Source: Piezodorus guildinii (Eukaryota; Arthropoda; Insecta; Hemiptera; Pentatomidae). Taken from it: a stretch of 64,000 nt of DNA. Each line of letters opens with the position of its first letter. Positions within the stretch are counted from its first letter, which is position 1. The notes beneath the pieces were generated by a model. The model was not told the origin of the DNA. It was given only the letters and a program-made list of their open reading frames with translations, and ran no database searches. The translations under genes and the position numbers were made by a program. Below, piece by piece: positions 21,471-33,552 of this stretch. The stretch spans positions 27,734,954-27,798,953 of the forward strand of contig CM041292.1 of assembly GCA_023052935.1 (NCBI GenBank), written 5' to 3'.

Positions 21471-22098
21471 TTATTTTTCGTACTTTTTGATATTACTCAC
21501 ATTTTTCATTTTTACTTTGCGTTACTAATTATTATGTTTGCAATTCCGATTAATTTTATGTTTATTCTTCTATTGTTCTATTTTATTTTTATTGATAATC
21601 GATTATTTTTTTTCCCATCATAGGTAAGTTAATCGTCTTCTGAAGATGTTTTAGGCAATAATAACCACTCGCAGTGTTTTGCTCTTAAAACTAAAACAAC
21701 AACGACAACATATTAAATAAGCAATTGAATTCATGAGGCATTAACATATTAGCCTTAGCAGGTTGGTCAGAAATTAAACAGGAATTAGTATTATCTCAAT
21801 GCAAATATTTCACCGTGATTTACATTAATTCTATTTACATTTTGGTGTATTGCGTTTGAAGGAAAAGACCCTGAGAAATTGACATCGTTGAAAAATACGG
21901 AAAGTTTCAATGTTCAAACTACAGTATTTTGGATTGAAAAATTATCCCGATATTTCTAAGGGAATCCTTTCAAATATTATTATAAGAAAAAATATAAGCA
22001 TTTTATACATAAATTATATTGACAGTTGTTTTAATTTTCTCGTATTATACTTGTGAAGATCGTATAAATTGGATTTTAAAATATTTAACAGTTGTTGC
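21470..22098. other. No feature recognised
   Basis: AT-rich intergenic DNA. Confidence 0.4.
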
Positions 22099-22111
22099 TG
22101 AGAATGACTTT

Positions 22112-22544
22112 TTTTTTTTTTTTTTAACATAATTTATTGAAATTTGCAAATGTACTAAAAAAAATAAAACAAGTAAATATAATATTAGAAAAATGACATG
22201 AAAAAGTCTTGTTGAAGAACTACCCAATGGTAGCACTCCTGTAACTATTCTCAACTAGAAGGTCTCGGGGCCATCTCCTTTTCGGACGCCTCGGAGGATT
22301 GTCCGGAATTGAAGAGGAAGTAAGGATTGAAACTGGAGGATTAGGGTGGGAATGGAGTTTGCCATGAAAGGAATGGTATCTAGATCGGGCAAAATCAGCA
22401 ACATACGGAATATTAAGATCTTTGTGGATCAGTTTATTAGCTACAAAATAAGGAGCATTGAGGAGTTTACGAAGGATTTTGGATTGTAGGGATTGGATAC
22501 GGGAAGAATTTGATGGTTAAGTATAGCCCCAAAGCTCTACTCCG
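22112..22544 (-). mobile_element. Short 5'-truncated Jockey copy with target duplication
   Basis: The minus strand reads VELWGYT, ILRKLLNAPYFVANKLIHKD, LNIPYVADFARSRYHSFHG and PPRRPKRRWPRDLL, the Jockey C-terminus, then a poly(A) end (T run from 22111). Flanked by TGAGAATGACTTT (22099-22111) and TGAGGATGACTTT (22545-22557). Confidence 0.8.
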
Positions 22545-22559
22545 TGAGGATGACTTTAA

Positions 22560-23380
22560 ATGTGAAAATGTAAATTTGCAAAAACTTGGTTAAATATCTT
22601 GGTCATCTGATAGAAGAAAATAATATATCACCATGTAAACTAATGGCAATGAAGGAACTCAAATGGTCAACTGGGTTCAAAGGATTTTAGGTTCAATATT
22701 TTTTTATTTAAAATATAGAAAATAGTGCACATTAATTTGAACCACTTTATAAACTCTTGAGAAAAAAATAAATTTGATAAAATAATACTTTTTTACAAAA
22801 TTTATAATAACAATATACAATTTCAAAGCAATATTATCGTACTAAAAAATAACTTAAAAAAAAATAAATTGAGAGATTAATATATGTTTGTACAAGAATG
22901 TTTATTTTAATTGTATTTCAGTTAAATTTCGTTGTTTACGTATACTGAATTTATTAATTTTTTTAAAATAATGTATATATTTTTTAAATAATTATGTTGA
23001 GTTCACGTTTAATGTTTTTCTTACACTTTATTTTACTTTTCATCGTTTCTATACATGTAGTATATTTTATTGTTCTTTGTCCACAATATTTATTGTTCTT
23101 GAATATGCCAGATTGTGTTATTTTTTATTAAAACTATAATAAATAATAAATAAATAAACATATAAATTAAATATGTTTCTTGATGAGTACTTAGAGCGTT
23201 GTAGTGATGAATGTTGCGAGCTGAGAAGTTCTCTATACTGCTGTTCCAAGTTTATATATAAGTTAAAAAATACCGCACCTCATGCTCTCAAACAACTACA
23301 CAAGCCAACTCTGGCTCACAGCTAGCGTCCCCTCTCTTGTTACGAAACGTATTCATAATAATATGGGCACATGATGACAT
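22560..23380. other. AT-rich intergenic DNA
   Basis: No coding motif. The part 23230-23340 resembles 50690-50800 (shared CCGCACCTCATGCTCTC-like and AGCTAGCGTCCCCTC-like words), an unclassified dispersed repeat. Confidence 0.4.
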
Positions 23381-23747
23381 AGGGTGAATCCGCAAGTTCG
23401 TTCTGTTTTCGTTAATAGTGCTTATAGTTTTTATATATCTCCAGTTCTCTTTGACTTATATGACAGTAGTGATGGTTTGATTTCTTGGATTCTAGATTTA
23501 GACAACAAATTACTAATCCACAAGACATGGGGAGACAGCTAAATATTTCAAACATTTCAATCCAAATTCCTCCGAATAATTGTTGATGCTCCTAATTATG
23601 TCACCAACAATTTCTTATATCAAGATCTTAATATTCCATTTATTTTAAACTTCATTCTATTCATTATTGAGGATGTATAGTCGACTGTTGAAACTATTAG
23701 AGGTGGAATAATCAGGAGTCAGTCTTTTTCTAAATATTTTAATTTTG

Positions 23748-23785
23748 CCGACGTTTCTGCTCAAGCTGGTGATCCATTATCAGGG
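23748..23785 (-). ncRNA. Hammerhead ribozyme-like motif, inverted partner (degenerate)
   Basis: On the minus strand: CTGATAA, then GCTTGAGCA, GAAAC and GTC. It keeps CTGAT and GTC but lost the G of CTGATGA. Confidence 0.4.
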
Positions 23786-24486
23786 CTACAAAGAGATACA
23801 TATTAATGTGATAATGATTTTTTTTTTAATTTAGTGACAATGCTCTCCGAAGCTATACACATCCTCATGGAAAAAGATCGAGTACCCGTCAATCATAAAA
23901 CAGACAAAGAAATAATCTCTCCCTCGTATGCCAACATCTTCCGTCTCCTTAAGTTATAACTTTCTTACTTTATTGTATAATTTATATTTTATTTACTGCA
24001 TATTTTTCTTTTTGGTTTATAAGACTTCTGTTGTTGTTTTTTTATTCTAGTGTTTATAATTTTCTTTTAAAAATGTTGAACCTTATTGTACATATTTTGT
24101 TTTGTTTTTCCATTGTATAATTTTGTAAACTTTTTGAAACAAAGATAAGCTGTAGTATTTTTATTTAGAGAAGAAAACCGTCGGGGGTTGTTACATGAAC
24201 CCCTCCCCATATAACCTATGTTTTCGGTTTTTCTTAGTTTTATGCTTGACATGGCTCAGTAATGGTACGTTTGTATATAATTTTTTACTTCTATATTAAA
24301 GTCTTAAGTTTTGTTTTTATGCTTATCATTTGTTTATGTTGTTTATCATATTATCATTATTTGTATCTAAAATATTTAAGTATGTTGCTATATTTTCTGT
24401 TTTATTTTAAATGTTATCATTGTCACTACATTAAAAAAATTTCATTATCACATTAATATGTATCTCTTTTGCTCTGGTGTTTGAAG

Positions 24487-24530
24487 CCCTGGTGATGGCT
24501 CGGCTCACAAGCTTGAGCCGAAACTTCGGC
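24487..24530 (+). ncRNA. Hammerhead ribozyme-like motif (degenerate)
   Basis: CTGGTGA, a stem GGCTC/GAGCC, then GAAAC and TTC. The canonical core is CUGANGA...GAAA; the fourth base differs here. The partner copy has the base this one lacks. Confidence 0.4.
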
Positions 24531-24844
24531 AAAATTAAAATATTTAGAAAAAGACTGACTCCTGATTATTCCACCTATAATTCATTCTATTCAATTCTTA
24601 AAATTCCATCAGAACTTTATTAATCACTACAATCCTTTGGCTCGATTCCTCTACAGCTCCACCCATTATGCTCTTAAAAGATTGAAACAGCAGTGGCACC
24701 AACACCTTTTGTGAATCTTTCTGTGTGAATGGATGAGGCTGGTTCGAGATACCCTCAGAATAATGTAAATATTGCACAAAGGTATTCTTATGTTTAAGGT
24801 TATTTTTCATTTTTAACTTTTATAATTTTATTTTACTTTCTTTT

Positions 24845-24985
24845 CGCTTCAGTGGTTGAAGCCTTTCATCACTATTACCATTGTATTTTATGTGATATAA
24901 TGTAATATTTATGTATACAAACATAGATTATTCTACATCCCGTCACGGAGACTGGGTTGTCTCCAAAAGATTTGTCAGTCAATGT
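24845..24985. repeat. Diverged repeat, partner at 26380-26520
   Basis: Shared order of words: CACTATTACCATT / CACAATTACCATT, TAATGTAATATT, TTCTACATCCC(A/G)TCAC, CTCCAAAAG. Unclassified. Confidence 0.5.
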
Positions 24986-25159
24986 GTTAATCCCTCTACA
25001 GGAAAAAAAAAAAACATTTGCCAGTCGACTCCGATGGTAATTGTAGGGAAGAGAATTCGAAAGACGAATTTCCTTTCCTTGCCGTCCACTCCGCCTTGTG
25101 TGGCCAGGGCAAACGGAAGGCAAATGTCGACTCCGATAGTGTTCGGTAGATTTCGATAG

Positions 25160-26380
25160 TACTCGTGCGCCTGATCGGTTTCCCTTACATTCCAGTTCGT
25201 AGCATCTTCTAACTGTTGCCGTTTTCCATTGTTTTTAAACTGTCCCGAGTTGGAAGGACTTATTTTAACATATCGCCTGTCTTCCTATTATATTTTTCTA
25301 CATTTCTTTTAATAGACACATCATTACAAAATCTTCCTCTGAACTACTGCTACTCATTGTAATTTTTTTTTTTTTAAATAAAAATGTGAATACACTCTTC
25401 GTCGTTCACAATGAACAGTCAATGAACAGGGTTGGGCTCAGGTAGGTAGGTGGGAGTAGGCAATTTTCGTTCCTTGCCGCACAGTGGTTCATATCACCAA
25501 TTTAGGTGGACAAAAGTTTGAAATTTTTCAGTGCTTCACCTTTTTATTATTATTGTCTTGTTGGCAAGACCCCTAATACTAATATTTCCCGCCATACCGT
25601 GTTTACTAATAAATAGTAAAAGAATGAATCATCCCTGTTCACACTAGTGCCTAATAACCGGGAGTGGGATTATCTTTATTCGATGGTCATTTATTGTGTT
25701 CAAGGTGTATTTAGAGCAAAGTCTTTTTGCTTTTATTTAACAATGGACATTTCTGAGACAGGTAAGACATTATATTTCCAAACTCGTTATTAATCTTTTT
25801 GCATCTCATCTGTAGAGTTAATTTACCAATTTGTAAATGTAAGCCCCTATTCAATAACGAAAAACTACATAACCCCCAAGTTACCCCAAGGATTTGTTTC
25901 GTCAATCCTTCTAGTCTTTAGATATTACAAAGATTTTTTGCGTTTTGGGTGATACATAATTTTTTTCAGACACAACTCTACGAATCAAAAGTTTTACAAT
26001 CTATTATTTCAAGAATTTCCTAAATGATATAAAATACATCTATTAGCAGATTTTAGCAACTCCGAGCCATAATTAGATTTTTTTAATTATTTTTCCCGTA
26101 TTCTGGGACTTCAAACGTAAAATATAAGGAAGATTTAGATTTTAGCAAAAAAATTTGATGTTTGACCACACTACGCTCTCCGATCATATATCCGTGTAAA
26201 AAAATTAATTAGTTTTTTAAATATTTTTTTCCGTAATCTGGGACCCCAATGGATAAATATAGACAAGTTTCAGAATTGTTTCCACCCAAATCGGTCATAT
26301 TGTCCACTGTGCGCCGGTCCTCTCCGATGATTGCGGCTGCGTCTGTATGCGTTAAGGTGTTCATTTATTTACCTTTTTTT
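25160..26380. other. Intergenic DNA, no feature recognised
   Basis: No coding motif or clear repeat border seen. Confidence 0.4.
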
Positions 26381-26520
26381 TGTTTTCAGTAAATGAAGTC
26401 TTTTACCACAATTACCATTATCTTTTATGGAACGTAATGTAATATTAATACATTCATAGGTGGTTCTACATCCCATCACTGTGATTTGGCTACCTCCAAA
26501 AGCTTTCCTCAGTAAATGGG
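26380..26520. repeat. Diverged repeat, partner at 24845-24985
   Basis: See the partner; same orientation. Confidence 0.5.
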
Positions 26521-26798
26521 ATCAGCTGCAGCTGCTCTTAAGTTTCCGATATTAATATAAGGGTTTATAAAAATAAGCGAAGTGCGCATGTCAAGGACCT
26601 CTTCCTCTTAATTTTTAACATTATATGAGTTGCTTCAGTGGCTGTGAATATTTTTTTTCTTGTAAAGCCTTAAAATTATGACACTGTCATTTTTCTCCTT
26701 TAAAACAGATAACTAAACTGAGACATGTTTGAGGAAGTTATATAGAATTAAACAAATTTAGCTTTCTCTAACTTATCCTATTTATTCACATAGTATCT

Positions 26799-26898
<100 letters not shown>

Positions 26899-27249
26899 CT
26901 GTTCACACTGATCCTGAATTATCTACCCTAAGAACCTCCCTTCTGTCAACTATTATTTTCTAGCTGAACTATAATTATTTCAACAAGGCTAAAGCCTATC
27001 TGATTTTAAACTCATCAGTTTGATCATAATTTCTAATCCTGTTTATATAAAATATGGTATATTAAGTGGCACATCCCGTATTCGAAAAAAAAAAAATTCG
27101 TAAAACCCACATTTATATACTTACCACAAATATAAAATTTCAGTTCTGTCATTCTTTTTTGAGGCATGGTTTTCAAAGCCACAAAGACCATTTTGAAAAA
27201 TCTGGGTTCGGTATAATTAATAATTTAAATTCCAATCTTAGCTTTAAAC

Positions 27250-27255
27250 TTTATT
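27250..27255 (-). promoter_or_regulatory. AATAAA polyadenylation signal of copy B
   Basis: AATAAA on the minus strand, about 55 bases after the stop. Copy C has the same signal at a like distance. Confidence 0.7.
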
Positions 27256-27308
27256 AATAACAATTTAAAAAATATAATACAATGAAGGGAATGTGAACTG
27301 AAGACATG

Positions 27309-27482
27309 TCAACTGCTTCGTTCAGAATCATTATTAAGAGTGTCACTTTCATCTTTAGTCATCTCTTTGATAGTATCCAGCATTGGAGTGCCTCTCGTCT
27401 CTGGGACGAACATTAGGAAGAAGGCACCCAGGAGGGCTAGCAAACCGCAAGTCGTTGTGGGAATCCACCAGAACTTCATTCC
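27309..27482 (-). CDS. Copy B exon 10 (last)
   Basis: GMKFWWIPTTTCGLLALLG (TM12), then FVPETRGTPMLDTIKEM, the family's C-terminal signature, and a short acidic tail ending in TGA. 174 bases. Confidence 0.88.
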   Translation of the reverse strand, partial: GMKFWWIPTTTCGLLALLGAFFLMFVPETRGTPMLDTIKEMTKDESDTLNNDSERSS

Positions 27483-28462
27483 CTGGAAAATAGTAAAATA
27501 AAATCACTAAGTTTTCATAAATATATCAGTATTTTATATTGCTTGGAAATAAAATGAGATTTTTATTGTAATTAATAAATTGAGTATTAAAACTTCTGAA
27601 AGCTGATAAATGTAATTTGTCTTACATTAAGGATAACAATAAGAGTCAATAGAAGTTGCATGCAACTCACATTTACTTCATATATTCTTTTCTGCAAAAG
27701 AATTACAATTTTTATGGAAATCAATCAATAGTTGATTTAAAAAGAATTTCTCATCATTCTCTTCACATGCCATAGAGATAATGAAAAGTTTTGATAGATA
27801 GTGGACAGAAATCAAAACAGATTATCATATTTCCCAAATTAATGAAAAAACTAGAATGAAAATTTGAACTGAAAATGGAACATTGAATCTAGAAACAAAA
27901 TGAAATTGCCATTCACAAAATTGAATAGGTCCATTACAACAAAGAAGAAGCCTGCGTGTGTTCCTTCCACCACATGCTTTTCATGACTGGGCCAACCATC
28001 TATAGTATGAGAATAAGTGAACGTAAGGAGAACTGTGAATACTTTCCTGAGAGAGGCTTAGAAATATGGAAAAAGAATCAAAGAAGTACGTTATTATTTA
28101 TTATATCGTTTGCCTTTGATAGTCAGTGACACATGCAAAAGTATGATTTACTCAGCAACCATAACATCTTCTGAGGAGCTACCTTCAAAATATTTGACCT
28201 ACTGTTAACGTTCATTTCTAATGGTCGGAGGAGACTATTGCTTATTGTCTTTGAGGTTGATCTGTTCCCTACAATGGCATATTTCACTCAAGATTTAGGT
28301 TGGCCAAGATGATGGATTTATCCAAAGGTGCTAACCCTCAGACTGGAATGAAGTCTTCTTGCAACAACAGCACATGTTTTGCATTACCCAGAAAATAGTT
28401 TTGCTGAGTGCCATCATAAGCTTCAAGTACAGTGAGAGTATCCTTGACCTTTTTCCATGGGA

Positions 28463-28745
28463 TCACTTGTAGCTGGGTGGTTAGCATAACAGCCTCCTAT
28501 GCCAAAGGTCATGGGTTCAAATCCGCAGGTGGTCCTAGGATTTTTTAATGGGAGTAAAAGTTCCTTAGTTATGCCATCCTTAGAAGGGGACATTAAAAGG
28601 TGGTCCCAAGCCCGTGCGATGACAGGTACTCGTTAAAGATCCCTATCCTAATAAAACCTGGATAGGCAAAATTTAGGACTCCAACTGTAGCATCGTCTGA
28701 TTAGCCTTAGTAGCATCAAGTGACATTAAATAAATAAACAACCAA
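28463..28745 (+). mobile_element. tRNA-derived SINE, family 1, copy a
   Basis: Head TAGCTGGGTGGTTAGCATAA (A-box-like) and B box GGTTCAAATCC at 28514-28524, followed by a body shared with the copies at 51 kb, 42.5 kb and 38.5 kb. Ends near TAAATAAATAAAC. In intron 9 of copy B. Confidence 0.8.
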
Positions 28746-29117
28746 CCTTTTCCCATAAGGAGAGAAGATAAAACCAGGTTTCATTGGACAATTTTCAGTT
28801 GGCTTCCTCTAGAATCTCTAATTAAGCACTGAAGAAATTTTAAAAAAATGGTATAAAATTCACCATGGAGGATCATGTATAGATGTGGAATGTTGACTTG
28901 ACCACAATGCCAAAGGGGCTACTAATTTGTCACTTTATCAGCCACATGGACTCTGAACAACAACAGTTCCTACCTGAAATTGAAATACACTTATGATTTT
29001 TAGTGGGAGATCTAGAAGACCTCTTTGACTGCTAAAGAATGGAGGAAGTAGTTTTAATAAGCATATGTAAACAAGAAAATAAAACACATAAAGCAAAGCT
29101 TGTGTATATGCACTAAC

Positions 29118-29296
29118 CATTAAGTCCACTACATATGGTGCTAATAATGCACCAAATTGAGATATAGTAAGGCAGCTACCAAGAGCAGTATTACGTTTCT
29201 CCGTTGGGAACAGTTCAACTGTCTGAAACATGACAACTCCATAAGCAGCTGTTCCCATGAATCTTCCAACCAGTGATACACATATGATAGGCCAAC
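29118..29296 (-). CDS. Copy B exon 9
   Basis: WPIICVSLVGRFMGTAAYG, ELFPTEKRNTALG; TM10 and TM11. 179 bases, donor ATG/gttagt. Confidence 0.87.
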
Positions 29297-29836
29297 CTGA
29301 TAATCCACAATATGTTAAAAAGATAGTTTTATAAAGTTTAAAATGTATCTATCAAACAACCAATAGATAAAACTGTGAAGCGCTGTAAAGAAATGAGCTA
29401 TTATCATTAAATTTGAAATTAATTATGTTATTATTTATTTCATCTTTAATTAATATAATATTTTAAATCATTAGCTGTAAATAACAGTTTTGTTAATGTT
29501 TAAAACTAATATCATACTGTAAACTGTGTTACTGTTTCTTTATAATTGTATTTTTATATTCCTTATGTATTATATTGTTTTTTACTGTATACAATAGTAT
29601 TGTGTAACTGTTTCTTTATAAAAATGGTGTAATGTTATTTGAGTATTGTATTGTATCATACTGTTTACTGTTACTATTTGTTATTGTACTTTTATTGAAT
29701 TGCGGCAGGTGAACTCCTTTTCCACACACGGGCTCGCCTTAGTGGGATAGTGACTTCTACTTGCAATGTAAAATGTCTGTATTTTGATTTAAATAAAGAA
29801 GTTTTAAAAAAAAATATTGTTCAATGAAAATATTAC

Positions 29837-30019
29837 CTTGTGGCAAAAAAATTGTTACCATCATTGTGATACCAGAGAGAGTCCACAATATTATTCCAGA
29901 ACTTTTCCTACCAAAGTATGCTAGAAAAAGCAGAGGAAGCAAGAAACTTGGAATTTCTACAATTCCATTCAGCATAACATAGATGTACTGGTTGAAATCA
30001 AAATTGGATCCGCTTAAAG
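29837..30019 (-). CDS. Copy B exon 8
   Basis: LSGSNFDFNQYIYVMLNG, LAYFGRKSSGIILW; TM8 and TM9. 183 bases. Confidence 0.87.
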
Positions 30020-30793
30020 CTAAAATTGAATAATTAAACATTGCAATTATAAATAAATATTGTTCCACAAAAAAAAATGATAATAATGAAATTGTTTAAA
30101 ATCATATATAATGTAGTTTTAAGGATTTTTCTAGTACAAACATAATATTGTTTTCTTTCCTTTTACTTTTTGTGAAAAAATTTATTTTAAAGAATCATAA
30201 CTTGAATCTAATTGCTTTGTTCATTAGTAAAACTACTATATATGAGATTGTAGAGAGATACTTCTAAGAGAGTCTTTTTCTATTGCTATTCATGATTTCA
30301 CTAACACAATTACTTAAAGTAAAATTTACTGGGTGCTGCCAATGAGCAGTTTTCCCATGTGATATGTGTATCATATGTGATATGTGATATTTTTATATAT
30401 ATTTTTAAATTTAACATATTATTTGACAAAAAGAGATATTTCAATGGGATATTTTCTCTATCCATTCATTTCTACATCTTAAATATGCTGCGTCTACAGA
30501 AAATGCTACACAATTATTTTTCTAATTTTTAAATTTACATATCTCTCACAACAAATCTACAAAACCATCTTCCTCTATTGTTGAGCTGTATATAATCTTG
30601 ATAACAATCAACGAATTAATGTTTAAGAGTTTTTAATATAATCGTTATTATCAATATATGTAGAGTGTAGTTTTGATAGACTTCTTTGACTCATTATGTA
30701 TTTATAAATTATTTTATGGATTGATAATCAGGAAGATATAAAAACATAATTATTACACAGATAGAAAATTCCAATTAATTAATTCTATCATAC

Positions 30794-30935
30794 CTATCAC
30801 AAAGTAATAAAAACTTCCCATAAACCACAGGTAATTGCATATCAATATCCTTTTTGCAAGCTCGAATGTTGAGAAAAGTTTTAAATAATCTTTAAAGAAA
30901 AAAAATATTTTTTTGCAGTATGAATCAGATTGGAC
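30794..30935 (-). CDS. Copy B exon 7
   Basis: FFKDYLKLFSTFELAKRI and TM7. 142 bases, acceptor tcaag (weak), donor gtatga. Confidence 0.83.
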
Positions 30936-31020
30936 CTTGAAAAAAAGAAAGAAAAAAAAGGTTAAAGCATTAAAAGAAGAGTAAACTATCAGGATTGCAT
31001 TAAAGAAAAAATTATACAAC

Positions 31021-31147
31021 CTTATAATTTTGAAGAGAAGACTTATCCGACTTATTAGAGCTTAGGTGTGACCCATTTCCTAATATATGTTTAGCTTTTT
31101 CTACCTTTCCATTAGTTATCAACCACCTTGGTGATTCTGGTAACAAA
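31021..31147 (-). CDS. Copy B exon 6
   Basis: LLPESPRWLITNGKVEKAK followed by a serine-rich loop. 127 bases, donor AAG/gttgta. Confidence 0.83.
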
Positions 31148-31394
31148 CTAATTAGAACAGAATTCTTTTATTAAAAGAAATACCTTATAATTTTTATACA
31201 TAACTAATTAAGGATAATGAATAATTATTACAGATTTCTTTAATTATATTTATCATGGTCAATAACAGGATAATTTAGCTGATAATTGCTTTAAAACATT
31301 TTATTATTTTTTAAAGAATTATAGATCAATTATTAGAACATGACATAAATAAATGGGACATAAGGTTAAGTGAGTATTATTAGTGGCTAATATA

Positions 31395-31500
31395 TATATT
31401 TTTTTTTTTTTTTTTTTTTCGCTGATGATACATGCCCTGTAGGCCCTTGGCTGCTTATTGTATTCTGCTGGTAGAATACACTCACGTTTCTCGATGAAAG
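31395..31500 (-). mobile_element. 106-base poly(A) retroinsertion
   Basis: Begins with a T run on the plus strand (poly(A) on minus) and is flanked by a perfect 15-base duplication TTAGTGGCTAATATA (31380-31394, 31501-31515). The body holds no coding frame; source unknown (short SINE or LINE tail). In intron 5 of copy B. Confidence 0.8.
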
Positions 31501-31976
31501 TTAGTGGCTAATATAACAATATAAATTTAATATTAAGACAGCGCATTCAGATAGAACCAAAAAATACCTTATTTTTCCATAGTTTTAATCAGTCTAAGAA
31601 ATTTCATAGATAACAAGTAGTTCTAGCATCTAATTCATTGATACCATTTAATATTAATTAGTAGGATTTGAAAACGCTCCTAAGCAATACTACATTTATA
31701 AATATAAAACAAAAACCAAAAATAGAAGGGGATATATGGCATACAAAATGAAGTAATAACTAAAATTATGGACCAGCAATAATAATACTAAATCACAATA
31801 ATATTATTTATTAAATTAACATTTAAAGAATGGAGGAAATTTTCTTAAAAATATAGGATACTTAATGTGAGGATTCAGTTAAAATGATGAATATATTACA
31901 AAAATTACCTTTATTTAAAATTAATATAAGTATAGATATTATTAAATTATAAGTTAATATAAACACATATAGTTAC

Positions 31977-32145
31977 CATCCGAGTAAGGTAAAAGCAACC
32001 ATTGGAAGAGAGATTGCAAGTTGAAGTTGCCTCCAATTACTTGTTAGATATGCTGCTGCTGGAAGATATATAAGTCCAAATGCAAAACCTAGGTTGAATA
32101 TATTCGCTAAACATGATCTGTAGTTTTTTACTGTAAGTTCCAGTA
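31977..32145 (-). CDS. Copy B exon 5
   Basis: LELTVKNYRSCLANIF, TM5 and TM6 (WRQLQLAISLPMVAFTLLG). 169 bases. Confidence 0.85.
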
Positions 32146-32269
32146 CTGAAAAAAATGACGATTAATAGTGAAATAATTAAATGAAAAAATGTCTTCATTC
32201 CAGGACCAAATCCCCATAGAACAAAAACAATGAGTCTAGTTGCTGGCTACTAATTTATAGAAAGAAAAA

Positions 32270-32715
32270 AACACTTTATTCTGGGACTAAGTCCCCTAAG
32301 AATAACATAAAATTTGATTTAAGCTACATCTGGCCAAGTTACAAAATGAATGAGGAAAAAACATAAATTTAAAAAACCAAAACAGAACAATTAAAATTAA
32401 ATAAATTCATTTGGTAACAATATAATTAAATAAAATTTACTGCTAATGATTAAACTTAATGAGAATTCACAAAAAGGAAAAAAAAATATATATATAAATG
32501 CATAAACAAAACTAAAAAATTGTTCTACAATTTAACTAAAACTTAACAGTATAATTCTTATTGTCAGATAGCATCATTATGGGAAGTGAGAAGTTACTGA
32601 AACATATCGTATTTGAATGTGGTAAGAGAGGTTGCATGACTGATGGAAGGAAGAGAATTCCAAAAGCCATTGTACGGGCTTTTAAGTGCATCTTGCCTTC
32701 ATATATATACACAGA
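32270..32715 (-). mobile_element. CR1-like LINE 3' fragment
   Basis: Family hairpin at 32277-32305; the minus strand reads a decayed WNSLPS..ATSL..FK region (TMAFGILFLPS, LLTSHN in other frames). In intron 4 of copy B. Confidence 0.6.
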
Positions 32716-33395
32716 GCATGCACAAATATAGATATTACATTCAATATACCAGTTTGCTAAATTTCATAAAGCATTATAAATCATTACTGATGGCCTGAAA
32801 TGATGTATGAGAATGAACATATGAATAAATAAACAATAGAGAATAGTTTAAATATTCATTAACAACTTAATTTTTTTTTTTATAAATACCGAAATTAAAA
32901 TTTTGAATGATTGTTCACAAATAATTAAATACTAAATTTAGGTGATTTGTTTACATTTTTTAAAATGAATAATTATGATATTAAAAAAAAAATAAAAAAA
33001 TCTTAACGAAGATAAAATAGTTATTCAAGATATAAAAAATAAAGCAAGATATAAAAGAAATAAACCTTCTTTTTCAATAAAAAAAAACAACAACATACAA
33101 ATAAAATAATTTTATAACATAACCAATCTTACTTGCTGGTTCTCACTATTTACAAAAAAGTGTTGACATTTTCTTATAATATTAGTTACCGTAGTTAGTC
33201 AGACAAATGAAGCAATAGAATTTAAACTGCATAATTGACAGTCTCTTTCCTATTATAAAACTTGTCTCTTTGCAAGGATAATGAAGTTCTGATGTATTTT
33301 ATCATCATTTGATTAAATTGAATATCCAAGATGGCCAACTTTATAAATAAACTCTAATTATTTTATCCTTGAGCCTCTATTATTAATCTACTCAC

Positions 33396-33552
33396 AGAGT
33401 GTATAACCAGTTTCAAATATTCCAGAGTTAGCAGCTCCAATTAACAATCTAAGTATTATAAACATCACATAGCTGTTTACGATAGCAGCAAAAGGTCCTG
33501 CTATGGTGAGCAGAATACAGGAACATACAAATGTCCTCTTTCTTCCATACCT
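33396..33552 (-). pseudogene. Copy B exon 4, 2-base insertion
   Basis: Its codons match copy A exon 4 (CSCILLTIAGPFAAIVNSY, GIFETGYTL) only if two bases in the T run at 33539-33543 are ignored. As written the frame is lost after GRK and meets TAG. Acceptor cag and donor gtgagt are fine. Confidence 0.82.

Larger units (their letters stand above)
23664..24580 (+). mobile_element. Penelope-like element remnant with inverted ends and hammerhead-like motifs
   Basis: Flanked by a 13-base duplication TTCATTCTATTCA (23651-23663, 24581-24593) within a Jockey fragment. The ends (23700-23818 and 24443-24577) are inverted copies of each other. Each holds a hammerhead-like core: on the plus strand at 24489-24526 CTGGTGA..GGCTC..GAGCC-GAAAC, on the minus strand at 23783-23750 CTGATAA..GAAACGTC. 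Between them a short frame reads LSEAIHILMEKDRV, reminiscent of the end of the Penelope GIY-YIG protein. The class call is an inference. Confidence 0.5.
23440..24800 (+). mobile_element. Jockey 3' fragment, split by another element
   Basis: Before the split: TWGDS, FQSKFLRIIVDAPNYVTNNF, LYQDLNIPFILNF. After the split (24594 on): RLKQQWHQHLL and a 3' UTR-like end. The interruption is the element at 23664-24580. Confidence 0.6.

Noticed and set aside
24067..24456. Open frames on both strands
   Set aside because: Low-complexity AT-rich DNA inside the Penelope-like element; no recognisable domain apart from the short frame noted near 23840.
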